Assembly (NCBI GenBank): GCA_011772495.1
Contig: WVZL01000006.1
Location: forward strand, 1-64,000
Source of the DNA: Candidatus Aminicenantota bacterium
Lineage (GTDB): Bacteria > Acidobacteriota > Aminicenantia > Aminicenantales > Aminicenantaceae
Direction: 5' to 3'
DNA length: 64,000 nt
Below, piece by piece: positions 27,067 through 34,468 of this stretch (the first letter of the stretch is position 1; each line of letters opens with the position of its first letter). Below the pieces are notes generated by a model. That model did not search any database and was not told the DNA's origin. It saw nothing but the letters and a program-made list of their open reading frames with translations. The translations under genes were made by a program, and so were the position numbers.

Positions 27067-27903
27067 ATGAGACCAAGATTAAGGATAGGACGATTGCTGA
27101 TTGGAGCAGGTAGGTTGATTCAGTCCTTTGGAATATATATCCATCGTTTGGGTAAATCTTCTCAAACCATGGCAGTTATGGTGATGAAACCCGATGATCT
27201 GGTAGAGTTAAACCGAGAATTCTATTCGGGCTCTAAGATGGTGAAATTTTACTGCAATAAAGATCTGGTTAACTCAGGCCTGAATCATGATGAAAAAGCC
27301 ATTCTAAGAATGATTCCTTTAAAAACAGGCAAACTTCTTCTTTTGGGATTAGGAGGAGGAAGAGAGGCAATTTATTTATCCAGAAAGGGCTTTGATGTCA
27401 CAGGAGTTGACTTTGTCCCAGAAATGATAAATAAAACTAAGAAGTATGCAGCCTCACATGGCGTCAAAATTAAGGGAATTGTACAGGAGATATCAAACCT
27501 TGACCTTGCTCTTGGTTCTTATGATATCATATGGTTATCCTCAGCAACCTACTCCTCAATCCCCACCAAAGAAAGGCGAATAAATATACTACACAAAATA
27601 AAAAAGATCCTTAAAAATAAAGGATATTTCGTCTGCTCTTTTTCTTTTGATAAAAAATTTAGCGCTTATTCTCCTATCCGAGAGCTGTTAAAAAAGGCTT
27701 TTACTATCATAAGCCTAGGCAGTTTCTGGTACGAGAAGGGTGATATCATCTGGAGGAATTCTGAATTCCATCATATCTTTTCTTCAAACGAGCAGCTATC
27801 ATCAGAATTTAAAAGCGGGGGATTTGAAATCATCCAGGTCAATATTCCCGACAATCCCTCAGATTGGAGCTTGGCGCTGCTGAGAAAGAGAATTCCAGAT
27901 TAG
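27067..27903 (+). CDS. Class I SAM-dependent methyltransferase of the RiPP locus
   Basis: 278 residues. An N-terminal extension (residues 1-75, PDDLVELNREFY) precedes motif I LLLLGLGGGREAIYLS and VTGVDFVPEMI, then IIWLSSATYSS. TAGGAG precedes ATG 27067. The gene lies between the two RiPP units and was duplicated with its promoter (fragment at 26446). It may methylate the peptide or a small molecule; no substrate evidence exists. Repeat copy C follows 25 bp downstream. Confidence 0.75.
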   Translation: MRPRLRIGRLLIGAGRLIQSFGIYIHRLGKSSQTMAVMVMKPDDLVELNREFYSGSKMVKFYCNKDLVNSGLNHDEKAILRMIPLKTGKLLLLGLGGGREAIYLSRKGFDVTGVDFVPEMINKTKKYAASHGVKIKGIVQEISNLDLALGSYDIIWLSSATYSSIPTKERRINILHKIKKILKNKGYFVCSFSFDKKFSAYSPIRELLKKAFTIISLGSFWYEKGDIIWRNSEFHHIFSSNEQLSSEFKSGGFEIIQVNIPDNPSDWSLALLRKRIPD

Positions 27904-27928
27904 GGCGTTTTTTTCCAAGATAACCTTT

Positions 27929-27976
27929 AGAGATGATTGGAAATGACCCTGAAAATCATCCCTAAAGGCTATTTAC
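27929..27976 (+). repeat. 48-bp intergenic repeat, copy C (upstream of scmD2)
   Basis: Third copy (AGAGATGATTGG ... AAAATCATCC ... AAAGGCTATTTAC). It occupies the 208-bp gap between the methyltransferase and scmD2. A TATAAT at 28082-28087 stands 24 bp before the scmD2 start, but no convincing -35 pairs with it. Confidence 0.75.
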
Positions 27977-28111
27977 TCTCTTATCAAAAAAAAAGAAAAT
28001 TATTTGTGGAGAAAAAGTCTATTTCAATGGAAAGGAACAGTTCGCTTCTTGTTTGATTCATAATAGTATAACCTGTTTTTTTATAATGGGTTATAAAAAA
28101 TATTTATAGTT

Positions 28112-28411
28112 ATGAACAGAGCCGTGTCAGGTACAAACAAACCTATAGCTAATCCCATGGTGGTTCTTCGAGAAGAATTTGATGACTGGGCTGTTCTTTT
28201 TGATCCTGACTCGGGTCATGCCTTTGGCCTCAATCCAGTAGGTGTTTTTATCTGGAAACATCTTGACGGGAACCACACTATCAAAAACATTTTAGAGGAA
28301 CTTCGGAAGAACTGTGAAAGCTTGCCCAATGAGGTTGAGACTCATCTCAAAGACTTTATTCAAAGCTTGGTTGAACAGGGGCTGGCAGGATACGAGACTC
28401 AAAAGGCCTAA
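28112..28411 (+). CDS. scmD: PqqD-like RiPP recognition protein, copy 2 (ScmD-like)
   Basis: 99 residues, closely similar throughout to copy 1: FDDWAVLFDPDSG, LNPVGVFIWKHLDG, VEQGLAGYE. Expected to bind precursor leaders for the radical SAM enzymes directly downstream. Its stop codon is 1 bp before the scmE start, so the two are translated together. Having two carriers next to three putative substrates raises the possibility of leader-specific pairing. Confidence 0.87.
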   Translation: MNRAVSGTNKPIANPMVVLREEFDDWAVLFDPDSGHAFGLNPVGVFIWKHLDGNHTIKNILEELRKNCESLPNEVETHLKDFIQSLVEQGLAGYETQKA

Positions 28412-28412
28412 A

Positions 28413-29534
28413 ATGGTTACCAAGGTAATGAGTACGCCCAAATCTATTGAATTGGCGATAACAAACAGGTGCAATCTGAGGTGCAAATATTGCAGCCATT
28501 TCACTAGCGCTGGTGATGTCAATCGAGATGTGCCCAAGGAAGAATGGCTTCAATTTTTCGAGGAATTGAATCGCTGTGCGGTCATGAACGTGACCATTGA
28601 GGGAGGAGAGCCTTTTTGTCGAGAAGATTTGAAGAAGCTCATCAGAGGGATAATCCGCAACCGTATGCGATTCAACATCCTGAGCAACGGAACCTTGATC
28701 ACAGATGAGATGGCTGCCTTCTTAGCCTCTACAGGCCGTTGCGATGGGGTGCAGGTCTCTATCGATGGTTCTATGCCCGCCACCCATGATATCTTCAGGG
28801 GAAAAGGGAATTTTCTCAGGGCTATTCAGGGAATTAAAACTCTTCAGAAACACAATATTCCTGTTTCTGTGCGAGTAACTATTCACAAACAGAATGTCAA
28901 CGACCTTGAAGCCGTAGCCAGACTATTGTTGGAAGATATCCGTCTTCCTGGATTTTCGACTAACTCTGCCTCTTTTATGGGGCTCTGCAGGCAGAATGTG
29001 GATGACGTCCAGCTCACTGTTGATGACCGTATGCAGGCCATGAAGAGCCTCATGAATCTCAACAGAAAGTACAAAGGGCGCATCAGTGCAGCCGCGGGCC
29101 CTCTAGCTGAAGCAAGAAATTGGCTTGAGATGGAGCAGGCTCTTCAAGAAGGGAAAAAAAGCCTTCCTGGTCGAGGTTATCTTATAAGTTGCGGCGGAGT
29201 TATGAATAAGTTAGCTGTGCGTGCTGATGGAGTAATAGTTCCATGCATTCAGATGAGCCACCTTGAGTTGGGTCGTATCATTAAGGACAGCCTCAGAGAG
29301 ATCTGGCAGAATCATCCAGAACTCACAAGGCTAAGAAAGCGCCTCAACATACCTCTGAGTAATTTCGAGTTCTGCCAGGATTGCAAGTACATCAATTATT
29401 GCGGTGGAAACTGTCCTGCTTTGGCCTACACCATTTTGGGTAAGGAGAATCATCCAAGTCCTGATGCTTGCCTGAGAAAATTTCTTGATGACGGAGGAAG
29501 ATTGCCGGAAAAGGCTATTCATGCCTTCCGATGA
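28413..29534 (+). CDS. scmE: Radical SAM/SPASM peptide maturase (ScmE-like)
   Basis: 373 residues from ATG 28413, with AAAAGG six bases upstream; a longer frame from 28314 would overlap scmD2 by nearly 100 bp. Cluster cysteines 20, 24 and 27 in CNLRCKYCSHF; IEGGEPF follows. SPASM cysteines appear in ISCGGVMN, VIVPCIQM and FCQDCKYINYCGGNCPA. Different subfamily from the two ScmF-like enzymes; from memory it resembles SynChlorMet ScmE. Only the second unit has one, so it may act on all precursors or add a modification unique to one. Confidence 0.87.
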   Translation: MVTKVMSTPKSIELAITNRCNLRCKYCSHFTSAGDVNRDVPKEEWLQFFEELNRCAVMNVTIEGGEPFCREDLKKLIRGIIRNRMRFNILSNGTLITDEMAAFLASTGRCDGVQVSIDGSMPATHDIFRGKGNFLRAIQGIKTLQKHNIPVSVRVTIHKQNVNDLEAVARLLLEDIRLPGFSTNSASFMGLCRQNVDDVQLTVDDRMQAMKSLMNLNRKYKGRISAAAGPLAEARNWLEMEQALQEGKKSLPGRGYLISCGGVMNKLAVRADGVIVPCIQMSHLELGRIIKDSLREIWQNHPELTRLRKRLNIPLSNFEFCQDCKYINYCGGNCPALAYTILGKENHPSPDACLRKFLDDGGRLPEKAIHAFR

Positions 29535-29552
29535 TCTATCTGAGTTGCAGTC

Positions 29553-30722
29553 ATGGATAAAAACAAAAGTAAAAAAACAAATCCCAGCAAATATCCGTTG
29601 AACTACATTTATTTCTACTTGACCGAAGGCTGCAATCTTCGATGTCGTCATTGCTGGATAGAGCCTAAGTTCCAAAATAAGGATCATGTCTATCCCTCGC
29701 TAGACTTAAACCTATTTCGATCAATCATAGAACAGGCCAAGCGATTGGGACTTTCTGGCGTGAAACTTACCGGTGGTGAGCCACTCCTTCATCCTCAGAT
29801 TCACCAAATTTTAGAACTGGTGCGGATGGAGAATCTCCGTCTCACTGTGGAGACTAATGGTGTATCATGCACTCGCGAGCTCTCCGAGAAGATGGCAGTA
29901 TGTCAAAACGCCTTTATCTCAGTAAGCCTTGATGGAGCAACCGCTGAAACTCACGAGTGGGTTCGTGGAGTACCGGGGTGCTTTGAAGATGCACTGGCGG
30001 GCATCCGAAACCTAGTTAAGGCTGGATTCAGACCGCAAATCATTATGACCATTATGCGCCATAATAAAGAAGAAATTGAATCTTTAGTGCACCTGGCTGA
30101 GTCATTAGGCGTTGGTTCGGTCAAGCTTAATATCCTTCAGCCTACAGCTAGAGGAGAAAGGATGCATGAAAGAGGAGAAGCCCTATCCATAGAAGAGCTT
30201 GTAAGGTTGGGACAGTGGGTGGAAGACACTCTTTCTGCCTCGACTAATCTACGCATCTACCACAGTCATCCCCTAGCCTTTCGTCCCCTCGGAAAAATGT
30301 TTGGTGATAACGGGGATGGTAGATGTGGGATTTGCGGGATTTTGGGTATTCTCGGTGTGCTGGCCTATGGTTCATATGCTCTATGCGGGATCGGCGAGAC
30401 AGTACCTGAACTTGTCTTTGGGCATTCAGCCACGGATCGGCTAGAAGATATCTGGAACAATACACGGGCGCTCAAAGAACTAAGAAAGGGACTTCCCCGC
30501 CGCTTGGAAGGAATTTGCAGCGACTGCCTTATGAAGGAGCATTGTCTTGGAAGCTGTGTGGCTCAAAACTATTATTGTAGCAAGAACCTCTGGGCAGGAT
30601 ACTGGTATTGCGAGGAGGCCCAAAAGCGAGGACTCTTTCCAGAATCTCGATTAAATCCTAAGCTAAAACCTGAGCGAGGAACAAATAAATTGCAAAAAGA
30701 ACATGAGAGACAAGAAGTATAA
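29553..30722 (+). CDS. scmF: Radical SAM/SPASM peptide maturase, copy 2 (ScmF-like)
   Basis: 389 residues. Cluster cysteines 27, 31 and 34 in CNLRCRHCW; GGEPLLHP; SPASM cysteines in CGICGILG, YALCGIGE, CSDCLMKEHCLGSC and YWYCEEA. Strongly similar over its whole length to the enzyme at 24885 (shared ETVPELVFG, SCVAQNYY). Its last 20 bp overlap the start of precursor 2, the same arrangement seen for copy 1 and precursor 1. Each ScmF-like copy therefore travels with its own precursor. Confidence 0.87.
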   Translation: MDKNKSKKTNPSKYPLNYIYFYLTEGCNLRCRHCWIEPKFQNKDHVYPSLDLNLFRSIIEQAKRLGLSGVKLTGGEPLLHPQIHQILELVRMENLRLTVETNGVSCTRELSEKMAVCQNAFISVSLDGATAETHEWVRGVPGCFEDALAGIRNLVKAGFRPQIIMTIMRHNKEEIESLVHLAESLGVGSVKLNILQPTARGERMHERGEALSIEELVRLGQWVEDTLSASTNLRIYHSHPLAFRPLGKMFGDNGDGRCGICGILGILGVLAYGSYALCGIGETVPELVFGHSATDRLEDIWNNTRALKELRKGLPRRLEGICSDCLMKEHCLGSCVAQNYYCSKNLWAGYWYCEEAQKRGLFPESRLNPKLKPERGTNKLQKEHERQEV

Positions 30723-30915
30723 AAAGCCGGTTCTAGTGGTAATAATGGATAATTCAGTGCATGGAGCTGATTGCATTGAGGGTTCAAGCGCTGTAGGCAC
30801 ATGTTTTCCAGGAACGAGTGCAACTGCCACTTGCATAACAGGAACCTCAGATCAAACAACTTGTTTTGTGGGAAACTCTCCGTGGTGTACTGGTGGCAGC
30901 TCCCCAGTTGGATAA
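30703..30915 (+). CDS. Candidate RiPP precursor peptide 2, Cys decapeptide repeats
   Basis: 70 residues. Leader MRDKKYKKPVLVVIMDNSVH, then GADC. Cys24, 34, 44 and 54 are ten residues apart and Cys62 follows after eight; all five are followed by x-x-Gly (CIEGSSAVGT, CFPGTSATAT, CITGTSDQTT, CFVGNSPW). Ser/Thr fill the remaining positions. Start ATG 30703 lies inside the 3' end of the radical SAM gene. Nothing like a signal peptide or bacteriocin double-Gly cleavage site is obvious before the core. Same family as the ORFs at 26015 and 32081. Confidence 0.82.
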   Translation: MRDKKYKKPVLVVIMDNSVHGADCIEGSSAVGTCFPGTSATATCITGTSDQTTCFVGNSPWCTGGSSPVG

Positions 30916-31042
30916 ATGTAAAAAATATGAACTAAATGTCTTTACTGAATAGTGTTGGTCACCAAATAACACAAAATTTAGCTAAGGATGTGTTAATTCC
31001 TTGCATAAAAATATTAAGCCGAGAAAAGGCCTAGGATATGCT

Positions 31043-32077
31043 ATGAATGGCACAAATTTGATAACGGGCTTTAGGGATGGATATTCCCTTCGGCTCGCTA
31101 ACGGGCAAAGATGGCATATCATGGCCTCTGATGAAACAAAGCCATTTATAGATAAACTAACCTCAATAATGGAACTAAGAACGTGCGAACCTAACGGATA
31201 TCCAAAGCTAATCTTCATCCAGGGGGAATTAGGCGTGGAGCTGACGCCCCCCACATGCAGCAGTAATGTAGACATCCTTGAGGGGCTTCCGAGGGATGGA
31301 TGGAATGTTCTGAATCTCGGAGCTTTGAAACTCTGGTCTCATTGTGATAGACCAGACGTCATCTGCGAGATTAGAACAGAGAAAAATCATGATTTGGATA
31401 TCATAAGGATGTGGCTTTCTCTTCATCCTATCTACAGGCGGGCTCAGAATTCAGGAGGACTTCCCATGCACGCGGCCTTGGTGGTAAGGAATGGAAAGGG
31501 CGTCCTGCTGGCCGCCCCGGGAGAGACAGGAAAATCGACCTGTTGCCGGCGCCTGCCACCGCCATGGCAAGCCCTTTGCGACGACGAAACACTTATTGTT
31601 AGAGTCGAACAGAATAGCTACGCAGTGCATCCTTTCCCGACCTGGAGTGAACATCTCTTAGGTCACTCCAAAAGGACATGGAACGTCCAACGAAAGCTTC
31701 CTCTTAATGCTATATTCTTTCTGGAAAAATCAGAAGCTGACGTCGCCATTCCTATGGGGCAGGGAGAAGCCGCGATATCTATATATCAATCAGCCACAAA
31801 TATCTGTCAACGAAGTTGGAAGAATCTAAGTCAAAAAGAAGAAAGAATGCTTAAGAAGGAGTTATTCGATAACGCCTGCGAAATTTCCAGCACGGTTTCT
31901 GCGTTTAAGCTTAAAGTAAGTCTGAAAGGCAGATTCTGGGAAGAAATCGAAAACGTGCTGCCCCGCGTATCACAAAGACACATATCACCTTCCAAGGGCA
32001 AATCACTTAGTGAGGAAATTAGCACTGATTCAATAAACTTCAAAATCCTTTCACGACGCAATGACTGTTCGGAATAG
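31043..32077 (+). CDS. scmC: HPr-kinase-like ATPase (ScmC-like)
   Basis: 344 residues from ATG 31043 (AGGA 6 bases upstream; a TTG at 31001 is weaker). Walker A is PGETGKST with Lys164; LCDDETLIV fits the second acidic motif of the HprK/PEPCK-like fold, and HPFPTWSEH is shared with HprK-like proteins of peptide clusters. In paeninodin-type lasso clusters a related kinase phosphorylates the precursor's Ser, so a similar role on the Ser/Thr-rich cores is possible. It sits between precursors 2 and 3, with its stop 3 bp before precursor 3. Confidence 0.75.
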   Translation: MNGTNLITGFRDGYSLRLANGQRWHIMASDETKPFIDKLTSIMELRTCEPNGYPKLIFIQGELGVELTPPTCSSNVDILEGLPRDGWNVLNLGALKLWSHCDRPDVICEIRTEKNHDLDIIRMWLSLHPIYRRAQNSGGLPMHAALVVRNGKGVLLAAPGETGKSTCCRRLPPPWQALCDDETLIVRVEQNSYAVHPFPTWSEHLLGHSKRTWNVQRKLPLNAIFFLEKSEADVAIPMGQGEAAISIYQSATNICQRSWKNLSQKEERMLKKELFDNACEISSTVSAFKLKVSLKGRFWEEIENVLPRVSQRHISPSKGKSLSEEISTDSINFKILSRRNDCSE

Positions 32078-32080
32078 GCG

Positions 32081-32341
32081 ATGGATAATAAGAAAGAAAG
32101 ATTCGGAAATAGACGAATCATAAAATATGAAAAACCGAAGCTTGTTTCTCTCTCTCCTTTGATTTCAGAAGGGGGGATGCCGGTTGAAGATTGCGCCACT
32201 GGAACTGGAGCAACTGGAAATTGTGGGCTAGGAAATTTGGCTACCGGACAATGTGCAAACGGAGATGCAGCCTCGACCGGCTGTGCGTCTTTTGGGAACT
32301 TATCGCCGGGCGGTTGTTTTGCTGGAAGCTCTGGGATTTAA
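32081..32341 (+). CDS. Candidate RiPP precursor peptide 3, Cys decapeptide repeats
   Basis: 86 residues, with a longer leader (RRIIKYEKPKLVSLSPLIS then VEDC). Cys38, 48, 58 and 68 are ten apart, Cys79 eleven later; four of five have Gly at +3 (CATGTGATGN, CGLGNLATGQ, CANGDAASTG). The core is Gly/Ala-rich rather than Ser/Thr-rich. KYEKPK matches KYEPPK of precursor 1, a likely recognition motif for the PqqD-like proteins. Start ATG 32081, 3 bp after the kinase stop. The gap to the next gene (32342-32428) shows nothing. Confidence 0.8.
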   Translation: MDNKKERFGNRRIIKYEKPKLVSLSPLISEGGMPVEDCATGTGATGNCGLGNLATGQCANGDAASTGCASFGNLSPGGCFAGSSGI

Positions 32342-32428
32342 AAGAATCCAATCCAGGCTCATAGAATTGGCTATGATTTTCAGTCATCAGATAACGAGGT
32401 CAGATAATCAGAAGCTAGAAAAAGACAC

Positions 32429-34465
32429 ATGCGAACAAGGATCGGAATAGTGATGACATTTGAAAAGAAGACATTGCTGCCGAAACAAAGCACAAAAAAT
32501 TTAAGGGAAAAGACCACAAAAAGCAACTCAATGGAGCTAAAGCAAAGAGTTAATGATTCTCAGAAATTCGTTTCCTACATAGGTTCTAGCATGAATCCCA
32601 CCCTCAAGCCAGGAGATGAACTTCTGGTCGTTCCCTATGAGGACCGAAAAGTTCGTCGCGGGGATGTGGTTGTCTTTTTTTCACCTCGAGACCATCAAAA
32701 AGTGACTCATCGCGTAATTTCTATCGAACCAAACGGAGTCAGAACTCAAGGGGATAATAACAATAAGATTGACCCGATGGTCCTAAATCCTGATGATATT
32801 ATTGGACGTGTAGTCTCCACTCGAAGAAGGGGCAAACTTCTATCTGTACATGGTGGAAAGAGAGGTCGTCTATTCGCTTGCCTTATTAGGACAAGCCATA
32901 AAATTGACTCAGGCATATTTTTCTTGGTCCGTCCTGTCTATTACTGGCTAGCTAGATCAGGAATCTTGAAGCGATTAACTTTTATACAGAAACAAATACG
33001 GACCATTTCCTTTATTCGACCAGTAGGAACGGAAGTGCAATTAATTATCGGACAAAAGGTGATTGGCCGTCTTTTCCCAGGAAAAGATAGATGGCAGATA
33101 AAGCGGCCTTTCCATCTGTTCATAGATGAAGAATCCCTTCCCAGAAAAGAACAAAATCGCCCAGCCCCTTCTGAATCAGAAGTTTTTCGAGGGGATAAGA
33201 CAATCAATAAAAAAAATAGAAACCATTTCGACCTGACAGAACAAATTCGAGATACCCATAAAGAGTTAACAATGTGCGGAGAACCGAGAAATGCCCTCTT
33301 GGATTTTCCAAATGAGCTTGTAATCTACATTTCCTCTCTCCTGAGAAATGAAGCCCTCCCACTTCCAGAACTGCCGCTGAATCAATGGTCTGAGGTCCTT
33401 TCATGTCTTAGATCCCATTGGATACTTCCACTGCTTTATCGGCAAATCAGCTTTCTGCCTCTGGAATACCATCCTCCAGAAAAGGTCAAGGATAAAATGA
33501 GAAAATCCTTCCTCATCAGCCGCGTCCGTTGCTTCCACATGGAGAAACAGCTCGATGAGATTATTAAGGCTTTCCATAATGAAGATGTCCAAATCCTAGT
33601 CTTAAAAGGCCCATCATTGGCTTTATCAGTTTATCCTGATCCTGCCCTGAGACCAAGTAGTGACCTTGATCTACTGGTACTCCCAGAGCAGATGTCTCAA
33701 GCCAGGGCCATTTTGGGAAAGCTAGGTTACCAAAACCTGGGAAAAAGGTTTGAGCACTCTAGGGATTTTTACAGCGAAGAAACCTTCCTTCACCGAAAGA
33801 ATGCCCGGGATAACCGGGCCATCGAACTCCACTGGGATCTCCACTCGTTCTCGGGAATCAGCCGAGAAGTCAAAGTTGAGGAGCTCTTCCACCGGGCCGT
33901 AAAAATTGATAAGAAAGGATTGACCTTTAAAACTTTACATCCCATCGATGCATTGATCCACAGGGCTCTCAATATGGCCATTTGGCATAACAAGGACATT
34001 CGCTTAATATGGATTTATGACACGGCTTTGCTCGCCCAGGGTCTTAAAGCCTCAAAAGATTGGGGGGTTGTCCTCAAAAGAAGTGTGGACTGGAGAGCTC
34101 GCCTGGCTTTAGAATATTCCCTGAAAATGGCTCAGGTCTGGGTAGGGCTCAAATTGCCCGAAAAATACAATGATTTCTCTCGCTGGCCTCCACCCACAGC
34201 AACTGAAGCTGGTTTCTGGTCCGATGCTCTGCTGAGGCATGACCGACTGACAAGTTTCTTGAAGCTGCACTGGTCTGATACCACAGGGGTCTTTAAAAAG
34301 TCCAAATTTTTATTACACCTCCTCTTTCCTAGCCCCAGAATTATTCGCCTAGACTACCCTCCTGCCCATAACTGGCTACTTCCCTTCTCCTATGCACGCC
34401 GCTTGTATCGGTGGTTTAAACAATACTTCGTGAGCCGATTCGGCTTGTCGAACAGACGAGGATAG
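32429..34465 (+). CDS. Fusion of S26 signal-peptidase-like and nucleotidyltransferase domains
   Basis: 678 residues (ATG 32453 is an alternative start with a better ribosome site). Residues about 45-135: S26 protease of the ER/SipW type, with Ser54 in GSSMNPTL, RRGDVVVF, His94 in THRVI and GDNNNK. Residues about 290-560: PF14907-type nucleotidyltransferase with LKGPSLAL, YPDPALRPSSDLDLLV. Both domains occur as separate genes in some lasso-peptide clusters; a fused form would put leader cleavage and possible nucleotidylation on one chain. The protease domain has no obvious flanking membrane helix except hydrophobic SGIFFLVRPVYYW. Three bp before the exporter. Confidence 0.8.
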   Translation: MRTRIGIVMTFEKKTLLPKQSTKNLREKTTKSNSMELKQRVNDSQKFVSYIGSSMNPTLKPGDELLVVPYEDRKVRRGDVVVFFSPRDHQKVTHRVISIEPNGVRTQGDNNNKIDPMVLNPDDIIGRVVSTRRRGKLLSVHGGKRGRLFACLIRTSHKIDSGIFFLVRPVYYWLARSGILKRLTFIQKQIRTISFIRPVGTEVQLIIGQKVIGRLFPGKDRWQIKRPFHLFIDEESLPRKEQNRPAPSESEVFRGDKTINKKNRNHFDLTEQIRDTHKELTMCGEPRNALLDFPNELVIYISSLLRNEALPLPELPLNQWSEVLSCLRSHWILPLLYRQISFLPLEYHPPEKVKDKMRKSFLISRVRCFHMEKQLDEIIKAFHNEDVQILVLKGPSLALSVYPDPALRPSSDLDLLVLPEQMSQARAILGKLGYQNLGKRFEHSRDFYSEETFLHRKNARDNRAIELHWDLHSFSGISREVKVEELFHRAVKIDKKGLTFKTLHPIDALIHRALNMAIWHNKDIRLIWIYDTALLAQGLKASKDWGVVLKRSVDWRARLALEYSLKMAQVWVGLKLPEKYNDFSRWPPPTATEAGFWSDALLRHDRLTSFLKLHWSDTTGVFKKSKFLLHLLFPSPRIIRLDYPPAHNWLLPFSYARRLYRWFKQYFVSRFGLSNRRG

Positions 34466-34468
34466 GCC

